From: a virus
Length of the DNA stretch: 29,178 nt
Virus record (IMG/VR): IMGVR_UViG_3300010160_000169
Location: 1-29,178 of that record
Reading direction: 5' to 3' (one strand)
Each line of letters starts with the position of its first letter. The first letter of the stretch is position 1. The notes beneath the pieces were generated by a model. It ran no database searches. It was not told where the DNA came from and saw only the letters and a program-made list of their open reading frames with translations. Below, piece by piece: positions 22,039 through 29,178 of the stretch. A program made the position numbers and the translations under genes.

Positions 22039-23987
22039 TGGGAGCTATAAGGTATCAAACAAGCGGATTTAGTATTGATGGATATGAATATAGAATATCA
22101 ATATATGATAAGACTTATAGCGGTGCAATTGTATCGGATTTTATATTAGATTCAAACTTCTTTGAATTACGTTATGACAGTGGAGCTGATGAAAATTACA
22201 GTCCAATTATTGGAAGTGAATTAACTTTAAATATTGAATTATTTAAAAGCGCAGCTCGTAACGATACAACATTATTTACATTTTTAAAAAATATGATTGC
22301 GCAAAATAGCCAAACATATTATATTATAATAGAAGAGAAAGTAAGCGGAACTTATGTTAATTATTGGCGTGGTAATGTGGTGCAAGACCAAAGCACTTGG
22401 AATAATGATGCATTGGAAGGCGGAAAGAGTTTTAAAGTTACTGCTAATGATTTTGCCTTTTTAAATGAATTACCTTTTGAGTTGTTGAGCACAGCAAGCC
22501 CAAAAGTAGTAGCAGAATATCCATTGCGCTCATTAATGAACGCAGTATTAACAAAGCTTGGTATTTATGATGATTTTTCAGGTGATATTCTTTATTATTT
22601 TTTGCATAATATAAATTGGTTTGAAACAACTATTCCATTACTAGACAGACCAAATACTGATATACTTTATGATATATTAACAAATGATTCAAACTTTACT
22701 GAACTAAATGAAGATCAAACTGCAAATACTATTAATTACATTGAAGTTTTAAAAACTATTTGTATAATATTTGGGTGTAGGTTAATTCAAAGTAATGGCA
22801 AATTTTGGGCTATACAAATGTCAAATTATGCTAATTCAACTAGCAAGTTTTACCAGCGAGGAATTGATAACAATAACAACACAACAGTAACAGTAAGCCC
22901 ACGTAAACTAGTAGATAATACTTCAGGGCCATTAAAGATATTGGAAGGTGGAAGCTATGCAGGTATTAGGCCATATTATACAGTATTTGTTGAAAAACCA
23001 AGACTAAATAGTTTATTAGTACCTGAAAATAAAAAAGACTTAGATAACACTAACCATATGGCTAGTACTCAAAAAAGTATTAGGTTTACAGGTGGGAATA
23101 ATAACAAAATAGAAATAAATTTTGAAACTGAGTCTAATTATACAGGCGATATTTATATTGAAGATGCTACTTATGGTAAAGTCAGAATATTACCAAGTTT
23201 TTTTACATTAACACAACAAAAGTTTATTGTTAAAATAAAAAATACTGCAGGTACATTTTATTACTTAAAAAATTTAGGAAATACTTTTACTTGGACAACT
23301 ACTAGTTCAATTGTAATTTTAAACTTTCCATTAACAGGTTTATTTTTTGATGGTAAATTAGCAGGATCATTATTAACTCCAGTACTTCCATCTTTTGTAT
23401 TTACTGAAATATATGTTGAGAATTGGAGTTATTTTGAAGGGGTTTATCCAATAGTAGCTCCTGGTGTTCCAATTGCAGGTGATGCATATTTTAAAGGTAA
23501 AGTAAGTGTTTTATTTTTAGAAAATGGAGTTGCAGGTGATACGACAACTTATAGAGCAACTATAAGCCCAAAGCCATTTGATCCAACTGAAAAACAAATA
23601 GAAAAAGTTTATTTGTATGATAATAGCAATGGTTCAGAAAAAGGGTTAATGCGAGTTAATTATGGAGCTAATCCTGTTACTACAAATTGGAATATTGGTG
23701 CTTATGGCGGTTCATCTTTTAGTTTATTAGAAATAGTTGTATTAAATGCACTTGCACAAAATAGAGCAGTAAAAGAAATAATTACAGCTACGATAAAAGG
23801 TAATTACTACCCACATCAATTATTGACTTATGATAGCAAGCAGTGGCATTTAAAACAATGTACTTACAATGCTGGAAGTAATCAATGGAATGGCGAATGG
23901 TGGGAATTACAATACGATGAATCAAATATAACAACAGTTGTAAATGAGGCTACTGGTGATTGGCAAGATACAGTTTTAATAGGATAG
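22038..23987 (+). CDS. large tail tip / baseplate protein (Dit-Tal-like)
   Basis: A 649-residue protein following the tape measure, where distal tail and tail-associated proteins are encoded. The N-terminal part is beta-rich (IDGYEYRISIYDKTYSGAIV, later YYIIIEEKVSGTYVNYWRGN); a middle segment IEVLKTICIIFGCRLIQSNG with KFWAIQMSNY recalls the hub domains of Tal/gp27-type proteins. The C-terminal half is strand-rich and ends in LLTYDSKQWHLKQCTYNAGS with NQWNGEWWELQYDE. I infer a single protein combining hub and distal functions in the tail tip; no enzymatic motif is seen. Confidence 0.7.
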   Translation: MGAIRYQTSGFSIDGYEYRISIYDKTYSGAIVSDFILDSNFFELRYDSGADENYSPIIGSELTLNIELFKSAARNDTTLFTFLKNMIAQNSQTYYIIIEEKVSGTYVNYWRGNVVQDQSTWNNDALEGGKSFKVTANDFAFLNELPFELLSTASPKVVAEYPLRSLMNAVLTKLGIYDDFSGDILYYFLHNINWFETTIPLLDRPNTDILYDILTNDSNFTELNEDQTANTINYIEVLKTICIIFGCRLIQSNGKFWAIQMSNYANSTSKFYQRGIDNNNNTTVTVSPRKLVDNTSGPLKILEGGSYAGIRPYYTVFVEKPRLNSLLVPENKKDLDNTNHMASTQKSIRFTGGNNNKIEINFETESNYTGDIYIEDATYGKVRILPSFFTLTQQKFIVKIKNTAGTFYYLKNLGNTFTWTTTSSIVILNFPLTGLFFDGKLAGSLLTPVLPSFVFTEIYVENWSYFEGVYPIVAPGVPIAGDAYFKGKVSVLFLENGVAGDTTTYRATISPKPFDPTEKQIEKVYLYDNSNGSEKGLMRVNYGANPVTTNWNIGAYGGSSFSLLEIVVLNALAQNRAVKEIITATIKGNYYPHQLLTYDSKQWHLKQCTYNAGSNQWNGEWWELQYDESNITTVVNEATGDWQDTVLIG

Positions 23988-23990
23988 AAA

Positions 23991-24434
23991 ATGACAGATG
24001 CACAACGTATAAGTAAACTTGAAGAGCAAGTTGCAGCTTTAATAAATGAGAATAAATATACTAATAATGCTATTATGAATGCTAATGGTATAGCAGCTAA
24101 TAACAATAGATATACCAATGATTTTATAGGTTTATTTTTACCTTATTTGCCATTAATTGGCAAAATAAATATACCATTAGCAAGTGGAGCTGCAGTAAGT
24201 ACATTAACCTGCTCAGCTACTTATTACCAATTGGATAATAATGATAAATTTGTATTGATAAATATAGCAACAGGTACAAGCTTTAATTTGGTTGCTAATG
24301 GTAATACTGCTGCAGGATCAACTTCAATAACATTTGATTCATTTACACCAAGTGAGGAAATTGGCACAAATAGCCTAATTATGTTTAAAATGCATAGGGA
24401 TAATGGCAGTCATTTTATAAAGATTGATAGCTAG
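23991..24434 (+). CDS. coiled-coil plus beta-domain virion protein, fibre-like
   Basis: A 147-residue protein. Residues 1-25 (TDAQRISKLEEQVAALINEN) form a heptad coiled coil suited to trimerisation. An Asn-rich linker follows, and from residue 50 a beta domain of about 95 residues (GKINIPLASGAAVSTLTCSA to the end, MFKMHRDNGSHFIKI). Coiled coil followed by a beta head is the plan of small phage fibres. It may attach to the tail tip encoded just upstream or the capsid surface. No family is firmly recognised. Confidence 0.6.
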   Translation: MTDAQRISKLEEQVAALINENKYTNNAIMNANGIAANNNRYTNDFIGLFLPYLPLIGKINIPLASGAAVSTLTCSATYYQLDNNDKFVLINIATGTSFNLVANGNTAAGSTSITFDSFTPSEEIGTNSLIMFKMHRDNGSHFIKIDS

Positions 24435-24474
24435 TTACATAAAATAATAATAATATAAATAATATTGCAAAACA

Positions 24475-25266
24475 ATGAGTATAAGAATAGGAATTGGATT
24501 AGATGTATTTAGTGGGCCTGGCATTGATGCTGATGCAGTAGCATTTTTTGCACGAGTAACAGCAGCAGGTGGCACACTATCAGCTACTGAAATAACTGCT
24601 ATAAACAAGTTAGTAAAAGATATGAAAGCAGCAGGTATTTGGACAAGTATGAAAGCAGTTTATCCAATGGTAGGTGCAAGTGCTGCTGCTTGTGCGCAAA
24701 ATTTAATAAGCAGTAGTTTTACGGGTACTTTTTTTGGTGGTTGGACTTTTGCAAGTAGTGGTGTTACGCCTAATGGAACTAATGCTTATATGGATACAAA
24801 TTTAAATGTACTTTTAAATATTTCAATTACTTCTGCACATTTATCTTATTATTCAAGAACTAATAGTGCTAGTAATTGGGATATGGGTGTAACGCAAGGA
24901 ACTAGTACTGTAATGGGTTTAATACTTAAGAGAAGTACTGGTTTATCTGAAGTTGATATGTTTTCTGATATTTCTGAAGCATTTTCAACCGAAACTGATT
25001 CAAGAGGATTTTATCTTGGCACAAGAACTTCAAATATAAATTTAAAATTTTTTAAAAATTTAACATTAAAAGCAACTTCAGTAGTTCCAGATACAGGTAA
25101 TTTATATAATGGAAATTTATATGTTGGTGCAGTAAATGGAAATATTCAATATGGTAACAAAGAATGTGCATTAGCTTCTATTGGTAATGGATTAACCAAT
25201 ACTAATGCTACTGATTTATACACAACAGTTCAAGCATTTCAAACAACACTTTCAAGACAAATATAA
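24475..25266 (+). CDS. tail-tip lectin-like (concanavalin/LamG-type) protein
   Basis: A 263-residue protein. The N-terminal 65 residues, including FFARVTAAGGTLSATEITAI and NKLVKDMKAAGIWTSMKAVY with YPMVGAS, match a block I know from tail-module proteins of many Bacteroidota phages. The rest alternates strands as in a concanavalin-like jelly roll: NGTNAYMDTNLNVLLNISIT, HLSYYSRTNSASNWDMG, GFYLGTRTSNINLKFF and GNLYVGAVNG. Probable role: host glycan binding. No hydrolase residues are visible. Its stop overlaps the next ATG (TAATG). Confidence 0.7.
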   Translation: MSIRIGIGLDVFSGPGIDADAVAFFARVTAAGGTLSATEITAINKLVKDMKAAGIWTSMKAVYPMVGASAAACAQNLISSSFTGTFFGGWTFASSGVTPNGTNAYMDTNLNVLLNISITSAHLSYYSRTNSASNWDMGVTQGTSTVMGLILKRSTGLSEVDMFSDISEAFSTETDSRGFYLGTRTSNINLKFFKNLTLKATSVVPDTGNLYNGNLYVGAVNGNIQYGNKECALASIGNGLTNTNATDLYTTVQAFQTTLSRQI

Positions 25267-25493
25267 TGATAGGATATAAACTAACAACAACGCAAAAAGA
25301 AGATATACAAGGCAAAGAGTATGCCCCTTATCAAGCATTCAATTGTGTTCAAGATATAAATAACATTTGGTTTACTTTTTTAACTGATGAGGATAAACTT
25401 ATTTTAGTAAATTCAAATTATAAATGGCTATTAGATTGCCCACAAGCAGAGTATGTTCCACCAATACCACCACCATTTCCACCGACAATATAA
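25266..25493 (+). CDS. small tail-module protein with proline-rich end
   Basis: A 75-residue protein beginning MIGYKLTTTQKEDIQGKEYA, with PYQAFNCVQDINNIWFTFLT in the middle and a C-terminus of alternating prolines (YVPPIPPPFPPTI). Coupled to the lectin-like gene by TAATG overlap, so it may be its chaperone or a tail-tip accessory; similar small proteins follow fibre genes in other Bacteroidota phages as far as I recall. The function is unknown. Confidence 0.6.
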   Translation: MIGYKLTTTQKEDIQGKEYAPYQAFNCVQDINNIWFTFLTDEDKLILVNSNYKWLLDCPQAEYVPPIPPPFPPTI

Positions 25494-25667
25494 ATGAACA
25501 AAAATATTTTATTACTTATAGATAACGGATTTGCTTGGGCAGGAGTATTAACTGCATTTGCTATGGCTATTTTGCCAATCATTCAAGTATTAGCAGGAGC
25601 AGCAGCACTTATATTTTCAATACTTTCAATATTCAAAATTATAAAAAATTGGTATGAAAAAGATTAA
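25494..25667 (+). CDS. 57-residue membrane protein, candidate holin component
   Basis: Encodes MNKNILLLIDNGFAWAGVLT, then AFAMAILPIIQVLAGAAALI and ends KIIKNWYEKD. Residues about 12-50 make two closely spaced hydrophobic helices with a charged C-terminus, the usual topology of small class II holins. It begins directly after the previous stop and overlaps the next membrane-protein gene by 14 nt. Adjacency to the endolysin gene supports a lysis role, by inference. Confidence 0.6.
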   Translation: MNKNILLLIDNGFAWAGVLTAFAMAILPIIQVLAGAAALIFSILSIFKIIKNWYEKD

Positions 25668-25845
25668 AGAAAATTGGCAAAGTCACACTTCAACTATTAT
25701 CGGTGGAATAGTGGCAATTGCTACTGCTTGGAGTACAATTGATATGAGTACATTTGATATTAGTAAGGATTGGTTTAAATTAATTATACCTGCTATAATT
25801 GCACTTGGCGGCTATTTGACAAAAATAAATACAAAAGTTAACTAA
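25654..25845 (+). CDS. 63-residue holin-like membrane protein
   Basis: Encodes MKKIKENWQSHTSTIIGGIV, then AIATAWSTIDMSTFDISKDW and a second hydrophobic helix LIIPAIIALGGYLT before a short basic tail. Basic N-terminus, two transmembrane helices (about 14-27 and 43-56) and a length near 60 are typical of phage holins. It lies 11 nt before the M15 peptidase gene. The two overlapping membrane proteins may be holin and antiholin; which is which cannot be told from sequence. Confidence 0.68.
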   Translation: MKKIKENWQSHTSTIIGGIVAIATAWSTIDMSTFDISKDWFKLIIPAIIALGGYLTKINTKVN

Positions 25846-25856
25846 TAAGTGAACTA

Positions 25857-26270
25857 ATGACAATGATAAGTAAACACATTACTTTACAAGAAGCAACCGA
25901 GAGTGCAACTGCTTTAAGAATGGGTATTAATAACGTGCCTAATGAAGTAGAATTAGATGCAATGAAGTATGTATCAGAAAACTTATTTGAACCGATTAGA
26001 GAGTGGTATAATAAGCCTATAAAGATTAATAGTTTTTATAGATGTTTAGCATTAAACAAAGCAGTTAATGGTAGTAAAACAAGCGGTCACGTATTAGGCA
26101 ATAGCATTGATATTAGTGGTGGCAATAAAGTAGAAAATAAAAAGATATTTGACTTTATAAAATTAAGTGGATTAAACTTTGACCAAGTAATTAACGAATA
26201 CGATTATACGTGGATTCATATATCTTTAAAAAAGGATAAAAATAGAAAACAAATATTAGCTATTGGATAG
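25857..26270 (+). CDS. endolysin: M15-type peptidase
   Basis: A 137-residue peptidoglycan peptidase of the M15_3 (D-Ala-D-Ala carboxypeptidase-like) type. Zinc ligands and catalytic residues are visible: INSFYRCLALNKAVNG (57-72), SGHVLGNSIDI (76-86) with His78 and Asp85, and WIHIS (119-123) with His121. There is no signal peptide, so release needs the holin encoded upstream. Two starts (25857, 25863) differ by two residues. No separate cell-wall-binding domain is present. Confidence 0.87.
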   Translation: MTMISKHITLQEATESATALRMGINNVPNEVELDAMKYVSENLFEPIREWYNKPIKINSFYRCLALNKAVNGSKTSGHVLGNSIDISGGNKVENKKIFDFIKLSGLNFDQVINEYDYTWIHISLKKDKNRKQILAIG

Positions 26271-26376
26271 TGTAGATATAGAAAGAAAAAGGTTGGTAGC
26301 TATAATAGAAGCTAAATATAAGCAGAAAGAAATAGACAAACGCACAACACAAACTAATAAGAAAACAAACAAATGA
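26263..26376 (+). CDS. 37-residue basic helical peptide (TTG start)
   Basis: An open frame from TTG 26263 overlaps the endolysin end by 8 nt and stops in an ATGA overlap with the next gene at 26373, exactly filling the gap. It reads DSVDIERKRLVAIIEAKYKQ after the start, then KEIDKRTTQTNKKTNK, a charged amphipathic helix. The tiling argues for a gene, but the rare start codon and short length keep it tentative. The function is unknown. Confidence 0.4.
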   Translation: MDSVDIERKRLVAIIEAKYKQKEIDKRTTQTNKKTNK

Positions 26377-26672
26377 TAATATTTGCAATACTACTTTTAG
26401 TTCAAACAATATTAAATGCAATAAGTGATTCAATCACACATCACGATGGATATAAAACTTGGGGTTATTTCTTTTCAAAAGATGCAGCAGAAGAGCCTAA
26501 ATACAATTGGTTTCATAGGTACTTTCCTATGTTCTACGATGCTTGGCATTTATCAAAAGTGCTTCAAACTTTATGTACAGTTGGCATTGTATTTATTGCC
26601 ACAAAATCAATTATATTTGTTGCTGCTATTTTAGTTGCAAGAGGATTACTTTTTAATATTGTTTACAAATGA
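26373..26672 (+). CDS. 99-residue integral membrane protein in lysis region
   Basis: Residues 1-18 (IIFAILLLVQTILNAISDS) form one hydrophobic helix; a polar middle rich in aromatics follows (THHDGYKTWGYFFSKDAAEE, FHRYFPMFYDAWHL); the C-terminal 40 residues (VLQTLCTVGIVFIATKSIIF and VAAILVARGLLFNIV) give one or two more. I recall similar His- and Trp-rich membrane proteins as uncharacterised in other Bacteroidota phages. It could take part in lysis or superinfection exclusion. The start and stop both overlap neighbours. Confidence 0.6.
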   Translation: MIIFAILLLVQTILNAISDSITHHDGYKTWGYFFSKDAAEEPKYNWFHRYFPMFYDAWHLSKVLQTLCTVGIVFIATKSIIFVAAILVARGLLFNIVYK

Positions 26673-27100
26673 AAAATATATATGCAATCCTAATAGCTTT
26701 ACTTTATTGCTTAATTTGTAGTTGCTACACAAAGAACCAAGCAATAAATAAGTTCTGCAATAAAGATACAGCCAGTGTAATGGTAACAATACACGATACG
26801 ATTATAACCGAAACTATACGAACTGATACGATATTTAATGATAACGTTGATTCTGTTTTTTTTACTAAAAATAAGATAGAGATTAAATATATTAAGATAG
26901 GGAATAAGATAGAGATTGCAGGTAAGTATTTGGGTGACACGATTTACTACGAGAAAAAAGTATTGATTGAAGTACCAGTTGATTGCCCGAAATTAGTATG
27001 GTACAAACAACTCGGTGCAGACTATTGGTATATACTACCATTGATAATATTGATTATATTTATAGTTGGTTACATTCGTAAAATCTTAAACAATGGATAA
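26669..27100 (+). CDS. u-spanin-like lipoprotein with C-terminal membrane helix
   Basis: A 143-residue protein. The N-terminus is a lipoprotein-type signal (KNIYAILIALLYCLICSC), with Cys19 in ICSC the likely lipidation site, although Cys at -2 is atypical. The middle is strand-rich (MVTIHDTIITETIRTDTIFN; KNKIEIKYIKIGNKIEIAGK). Residues about 120-139 (YWYILPLIILIIFIVGYI) form a membrane helix followed by RKILNNG. An outer-membrane lipid anchor plus an inner-membrane helix in one chain is the design of unimolecular spanins such as T1 gp11, which fuse the membranes in the last step of lysis. Confidence 0.72.
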   Translation: MKNIYAILIALLYCLICSCYTKNQAINKFCNKDTASVMVTIHDTIITETIRTDTIFNDNVDSVFFTKNKIEIKYIKIGNKIEIAGKYLGDTIYYEKKVLIEVPVDCPKLVWYKQLGADYWYILPLIILIIFIVGYIRKILNNG

Positions 27101-27102
27101 CT

Positions 27103-27285
27103 ATGAAAGACTACAAGATTGCATATGAATTTAATGGTCGTAAAATGTACACGATTGTAAGAGCAAGAAATGTTGAGGATGCTAAAAAGCAAATCAATGA
27201 TAGGTTACATTTTATTGAGGTCAAAGATATTACAGCACCTGATGAAACTTTAGACTACATTAAGAATTTATTTAATATGAAATAA
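27103..27285 (+). CDS. 60-residue protein, unknown function
   Basis: Encodes MKDYKIAYEFNGRKMYTIVR, then ARNVEDAKKQINDRLHFIEV and ends LDYIKNLFNMK. The pattern strand-strand-helix-strand (YxIxYEFNGRxMYTIVxAxN with DAKKQI) is that of a small alpha/beta domain seen in many short phage proteins. It lies 2 nt after the spanin and 1 nt before the phosphatase. The function is not recognised. Confidence 0.6.
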   Translation: MKDYKIAYEFNGRKMYTIVRARNVEDAKKQINDRLHFIEVKDITAPDETLDYIKNLFNMK

Positions 27286-27286
27286 T

Positions 27287-28003
27287 ATGAAAATAAGACC
27301 ACGATTAACACAACAAGAATATGACTTTATTAAGTCGTTAAAAACCGAAAGGAAAGAAAACAAAGTGTTAGTCATTGGTGATTTGCACGAACCTTTTTGT
27401 TTAGATGGATATTTTGAGTTCTGCAAAGATGTTTATGCTATTTACGGATGCAATGAAGTTGTTTTTATAGGCGATATAGTAGACAATCATTTTGCAAGTT
27501 ACCACGAAACTATACCAGATTCAATTGGTGGCGGTGATGAGTTAGAGTTTGCAATTAGCAAACTTAAGAAGTGGCACGATTACTTTCCTAATGCTACTGT
27601 GATAATAGGAAACCACGATAGACTTATAATGCGAAAGGCACAGACTGGTGGCATAAGTCAAAAGTGGATTAAGGATTACAAAGATGTTCTTGAAGTACCT
27701 ACTTGGAAATTTGTTGATAGGCATATTATTGATGGAGTTCAATATTTGCACGGAGAAGGTGGCACAGCAAAGGTTAAATGCAAGGCTGATATGATGAGTA
27801 CAGTACAAGGTCATTTGCATACACAAGCCTATAATGAATGGTTCGTAGGTGCTAACTTTAAGATATTTGGAATGCAGGTAGGTTGTGGAATTAATCACAA
27901 GCATATTGCTTTTAGTTATGCTAAATACGGAAAGAAACCTGCAATAGGCTGTGGTGTGGTAATAAACGGAACAACTGCAATCAATGAATTAATGGAACTA
28001 TGA
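27287..28003 (+). CDS. calcineurin-like metallophosphatase
   Basis: A 238-residue enzyme with all blocks of the two-metal phosphoesterase fold: GDLHEP (31-36), GDIVDN (62-67), GNHD (108-111), YLHG (153-156) and GHLH (175-178). The family cleaves phosphomono- or diesters in proteins, nucleotides or nucleic acids; the substrate here cannot be told. It may modify host nucleotide pools, signalling or phage DNA ends. It overlaps the next gene, a small HExxH protein, by four bases. Confidence 0.86.
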   Translation: MKIRPRLTQQEYDFIKSLKTERKENKVLVIGDLHEPFCLDGYFEFCKDVYAIYGCNEVVFIGDIVDNHFASYHETIPDSIGGGDELEFAISKLKKWHDYFPNATVIIGNHDRLIMRKAQTGGISQKWIKDYKDVLEVPTWKFVDRHIIDGVQYLHGEGGTAKVKCKADMMSTVQGHLHTQAYNEWFVGANFKIFGMQVGCGINHKHIAFSYAKYGKKPAIGCGVVINGTTAINELMEL

Positions 28004-28314
28004 TAAGTAGCTTTCAGATATTAGGTCAAACAATTGAAGTAATCATAGATAACGAATATTGCCACAAGAATAAGTGCTATGGGCAATTTATACCATTTGA
28101 AAACAAAATAATAATAGCTAATAAATTTAAGAGTAAAAAAGTTTGGTTAGATTACAAGCAGGAAATAATTGATGCTACGTTCTTTCACGAGCTGATCCAT
28201 TGCTTACTATTTTATTCAGATTCTGAAAGTTGGTTAGATGAAAAGTTTGTAGATAAACTTGGAAACTTTTTGCACCAGTACGAAATAAGTAAATGTGAAA
28301 AAATCACAATTTAA
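28000..28314 (+). CDS. small HExxH zincin-like protein
   Basis: A 104-residue protein. HELIH at residues 63-67 is the zinc-metallopeptidase motif, embedded in DATFFHELIHCLLFY; an acidic segment WLDEKFVDKLG downstream could give the third ligand. Strands in the first 45 residues and two helices around HExxH match minimal ImmA/IrrE- or SprT-like zincins that occur in phages. Whether it is proteolytic is unknown. It is the last gene before the terminator at 28404, so it ends the late operon. Confidence 0.7.
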   Translation: MISSFQILGQTIEVIIDNEYCHKNKCYGQFIPFENKIIIANKFKSKKVWLDYKQEIIDATFFHELIHCLLFYSDSESWLDEKFVDKLGNFLHQYEISKCEKITI

Positions 28315-28366
28315 GTACCGTATTTGTGCTATTTTTACACAAAAGTGGCATCTAAAAGTAGGAATA

Positions 28367-28381
28367 TCAGTTTTTAACTGA
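28367..28381. repeat. short perfect inverted repeat
   Basis: TCAGTT, TTT, AACTGA: six paired bases around three T, 23 bp before the terminator. It could be a weak hairpin in the end of the late transcript or an operator site. In AT-rich DNA such a small repeat can arise by chance. Confidence 0.35.
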
Positions 28382-28403
28382 CATACTACATACAAAACAT
28401 TAT

Positions 28404-28432
28404 CCCAAATATTGATTTATTTGGGTTTTTTT
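28404..28432 (+). terminator. rho-independent terminator at end of late operon
   Basis: CCCAAAT (28404-28410) pairs with ATTTGGG (28419-28425) around an 8-nt loop, followed by seven T (28426-28432). It separates the metallophosphatase/zincin genes from the promoter of the early operon. Confidence 0.85.
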
Positions 28433-28508
28433 ATGCTCTTTAAAAAAATAATTGTTTGATAATCAGTATTAATAAAAAAAGTATTAGTTTTTGTAATAAT
28501 AAATATTG

Positions 28509-28516
28509 TACATTTG
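28509..28516 (+). promoter_or_regulatory. early promoter, Bacteroidota type
   Basis: TACATTTG matches TAnnTTTG. TTG at 28491-28493 lies 15 nt upstream, a little shorter than the usual -33 spacing. It stands after the terminator and about 25 nt before the ATG at 28541, giving a short leader. It would drive the small early genes whose second copy opens the window. Transcription from here makes the in-frame TTG at 28514 an unlikely start codon. Confidence 0.65.
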
Positions 28517-28540
28517 AAGGGTCAAAAAAATATATTAAAA

Positions 28541-28780
28541 ATGGAAAAAATCACATCACTAACATTTACTAATACTTTTTCAAAAGAGCATTTAGTAACA
28601 GTAACACTTTACAAATTAGAAATAGGCTATGCAGTATTAAGCGAGTTTGGATGTAAATTAGATGGACAGACAAGACTAACTTATTACGATGCAGAAGAAT
28701 ATTTTAACCACGTAATTCAAGAAACAAGAAAAGCCTATCACTCAATGGAAATGCCATTTAACACAACTGAAACAAAATGA
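28541..28780 (+). CDS. conserved small early protein, complete copy
   Basis: A 79-residue protein, MEKITSLTFTNTFSKEHLVT at the start, a central EIGYAVLSEFGCKLDGQTRL and a helical acidic end. ATG 28541 is chosen over an in-frame TTG at 28514, which lies inside the promoter. Its last 36 codons are identical to bases 3-110 of the window. Mixed alpha/beta; function unknown. It is the first gene of the early operon and so perhaps made very early. The stop overlaps the next ATG (ATGA). Confidence 0.75.
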   Translation: MEKITSLTFTNTFSKEHLVTVTLYKLEIGYAVLSEFGCKLDGQTRLTYYDAEEYFNHVIQETRKAYHSMEMPFNTTETK

Positions 28781-28872
28781 AAAATCAAATTTTAGAAAAA
28801 GTACTATTTGTACTAATGTTAGCAGCTATGTTTTTTATAACATACGTAATCTTATTAATCACACACGACTAA
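28777..28872 (+). CDS. 31-residue single-pass membrane microprotein, second copy
   Basis: Encodes MKNQILEKVLFVLMLAAMFF followed by ITYVILLITHD. It is homologous to the 33-residue protein at 110-211: same start, same ending, one hydrophobic helix, but a largely different core sequence and two fewer codons. It starts by ATGA overlap. The function is unknown; conserved topology with a changing helix suggests selection for membrane insertion rather than for specific helix residues. Confidence 0.65.
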   Translation: MKNQILEKVLFVLMLAAMFFITYVILLITHD

Positions 28873-28884
28873 TTAAATTAAATA

Positions 28885-29142
28885 ATGAAAATTACAATCA
28901 CAAAAACAGTAGAAGAAACGCACGATATTGAATTACCTGCGTATCGTAAAAACAGTTGTCATTACTTTAAGATAGTAAGTGAAACACAAGCAGTATTAGT
29001 TTGCACTTATTCAGGTGGAGAATCAATCGCAACAAGTACAACCAGTAGTGCTTTAAGTTTAGCACCATTAGAATCAAGTCAAGAAGAGTTTGATGCCAAG
29101 TTCAATGAAGTATTTACATTAATAAGCGAGAAAGCATCATAA
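28885..29142 (+). CDS. small early protein of unknown function, allele 2
   Basis: An 85-residue homologue of the protein at 224-499, with matching ends (MKITITKTVEETHDIELPAY; FNEVFTLISEKAS) and a variable centre (SGGESIATST). Here TAA ends the protein and shares its last A with the next ATG (TAATG), whereas the other copy reads CTA and continues for six residues. This copy has the coupling style most common in this genome and may be the ancestral form. Confidence 0.75.
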   Translation: MKITITKTVEETHDIELPAYRKNSCHYFKIVSETQAVLVCTYSGGESIATSTTSSALSLAPLESSQEEFDAKFNEVFTLISEKAS

Positions 29143-29178
29143 TGCAAAAAGAACGATTAACAAAAGAAGTAGTATTAT
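29142..29178 (+). CDS. N-terminal fragment of helix-turn-helix-like protein (cut by window end)
   Basis: The first 12 codons (MQKERLTKEVVL) are identical in DNA to the gene at 481-720. The window ends here, so the rest of this copy is not seen and it is not a pseudogene on this evidence. It overlaps the previous stop by one base. Confidence 0.65.
   Translation, partial: MQKERLTKEVVL

Larger units (their letters stand above)
28668..29178. repeat. right copy of imperfect terminal repeat
   Basis: Counterpart of 1-517: identical over 120 bp, then a diverged block with a 6-bp length difference, then a gapless alignment with scattered substitutions, many at third codon positions. It ends with 37 bases identical to 481-517. 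Order and reading frames are kept, so both copies have been under selection as genes. Confidence 0.85.

Noticed and set aside
24435-24474. Short AT-rich gap before the lectin-like gene as a promoter
   Set aside because: No TAnnTTTG word and no hairpin were found.
28514-28540. TTG start for the 79-residue early protein
   Set aside because: It overlaps the promoter -7 element TACATTTG; a transcript starting after it would not include this codon.

Overview
The window looks like an almost complete genome of a siphovirus (long non-contractile tail, HK97-type capsid) that infects a member of the Bacteroidota. The DNA is AT-rich and every credible gene is on the + strand. Genes are packed head to tail with ATGA and TAATG overlaps. 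Starts lack clear Shine-Dalgarno sites and usually follow A-rich sequence, and the clearest promoter candidates match the Bacteroidota -7 consensus TAnnTTTG. The primase N-terminal domain (VirE-N/BT4734 type), the DUF3127 protein and the tail proteins also resemble Bacteroidota phage families. I see no integrase, repressor, tRNA gene, CRISPR array or insertion sequence.

Layout. (1) 1-1179: small early genes, mostly of unknown function. (2) 1167-4829: recombination and nucleotide-sulfur module: a probable accessory recombination protein, a PD-(D/E)XK exonuclease, a ParB/sulfiredoxin-fold protein paired with a PAPS-reductase-like PP-loop protein (IbrB/IbrA type), and a DUF3127 protein. (3) 4827-5251: the longest non-coding stretch, with an iteron-like array, a palindrome, an AT-rich tract and a structured leader ending in a terminator; it is the best candidate replication origin or control region. 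(4) 5252-9816: primase-helicase, SF2 helicase, VRR-NUC nuclease and a stand-alone DnaA domain IV protein. (5) 10069-12510: HNH nuclease, putative cos region, terminase small and large subunits. (6) 12734-18275: portal, prohead protease, major capsid protein and head-tail connector genes. (7) 18280-25493: two tandem tail tube proteins, tail assembly chaperones made through a textbook -1 frameshift, tape measure, tail tip and fibre-like proteins. (8) 25494-27100: lysis module: holin-like membrane proteins, M15 peptidase endolysin and a u-spanin-like lipoprotein. (9) 27103-28314: metallophosphatase and a small HExxH protein, then a terminator. (10) 28509-29178: a promoter that starts the early small-gene operon again.

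The last ~510 bp repeat the first ~517 bp: exactly for 120 bp, then as a diverged copy. The simplest reading is a circular or circularly permuted genome unit of about 28.66 kb whose assembly ran past its start into a variant allele; a genuine tandem duplication of the early cassette is the alternative.

The items most worth a second look are the iteron array and kissing-loop leader before the primase, a tRNA-minihelix-like hairpin directly after the capsid gene, the duplicated tail tube gene in which one copy carries an inserted binding domain, the -1 frameshift signal, and the IbrA/IbrB-type pair.
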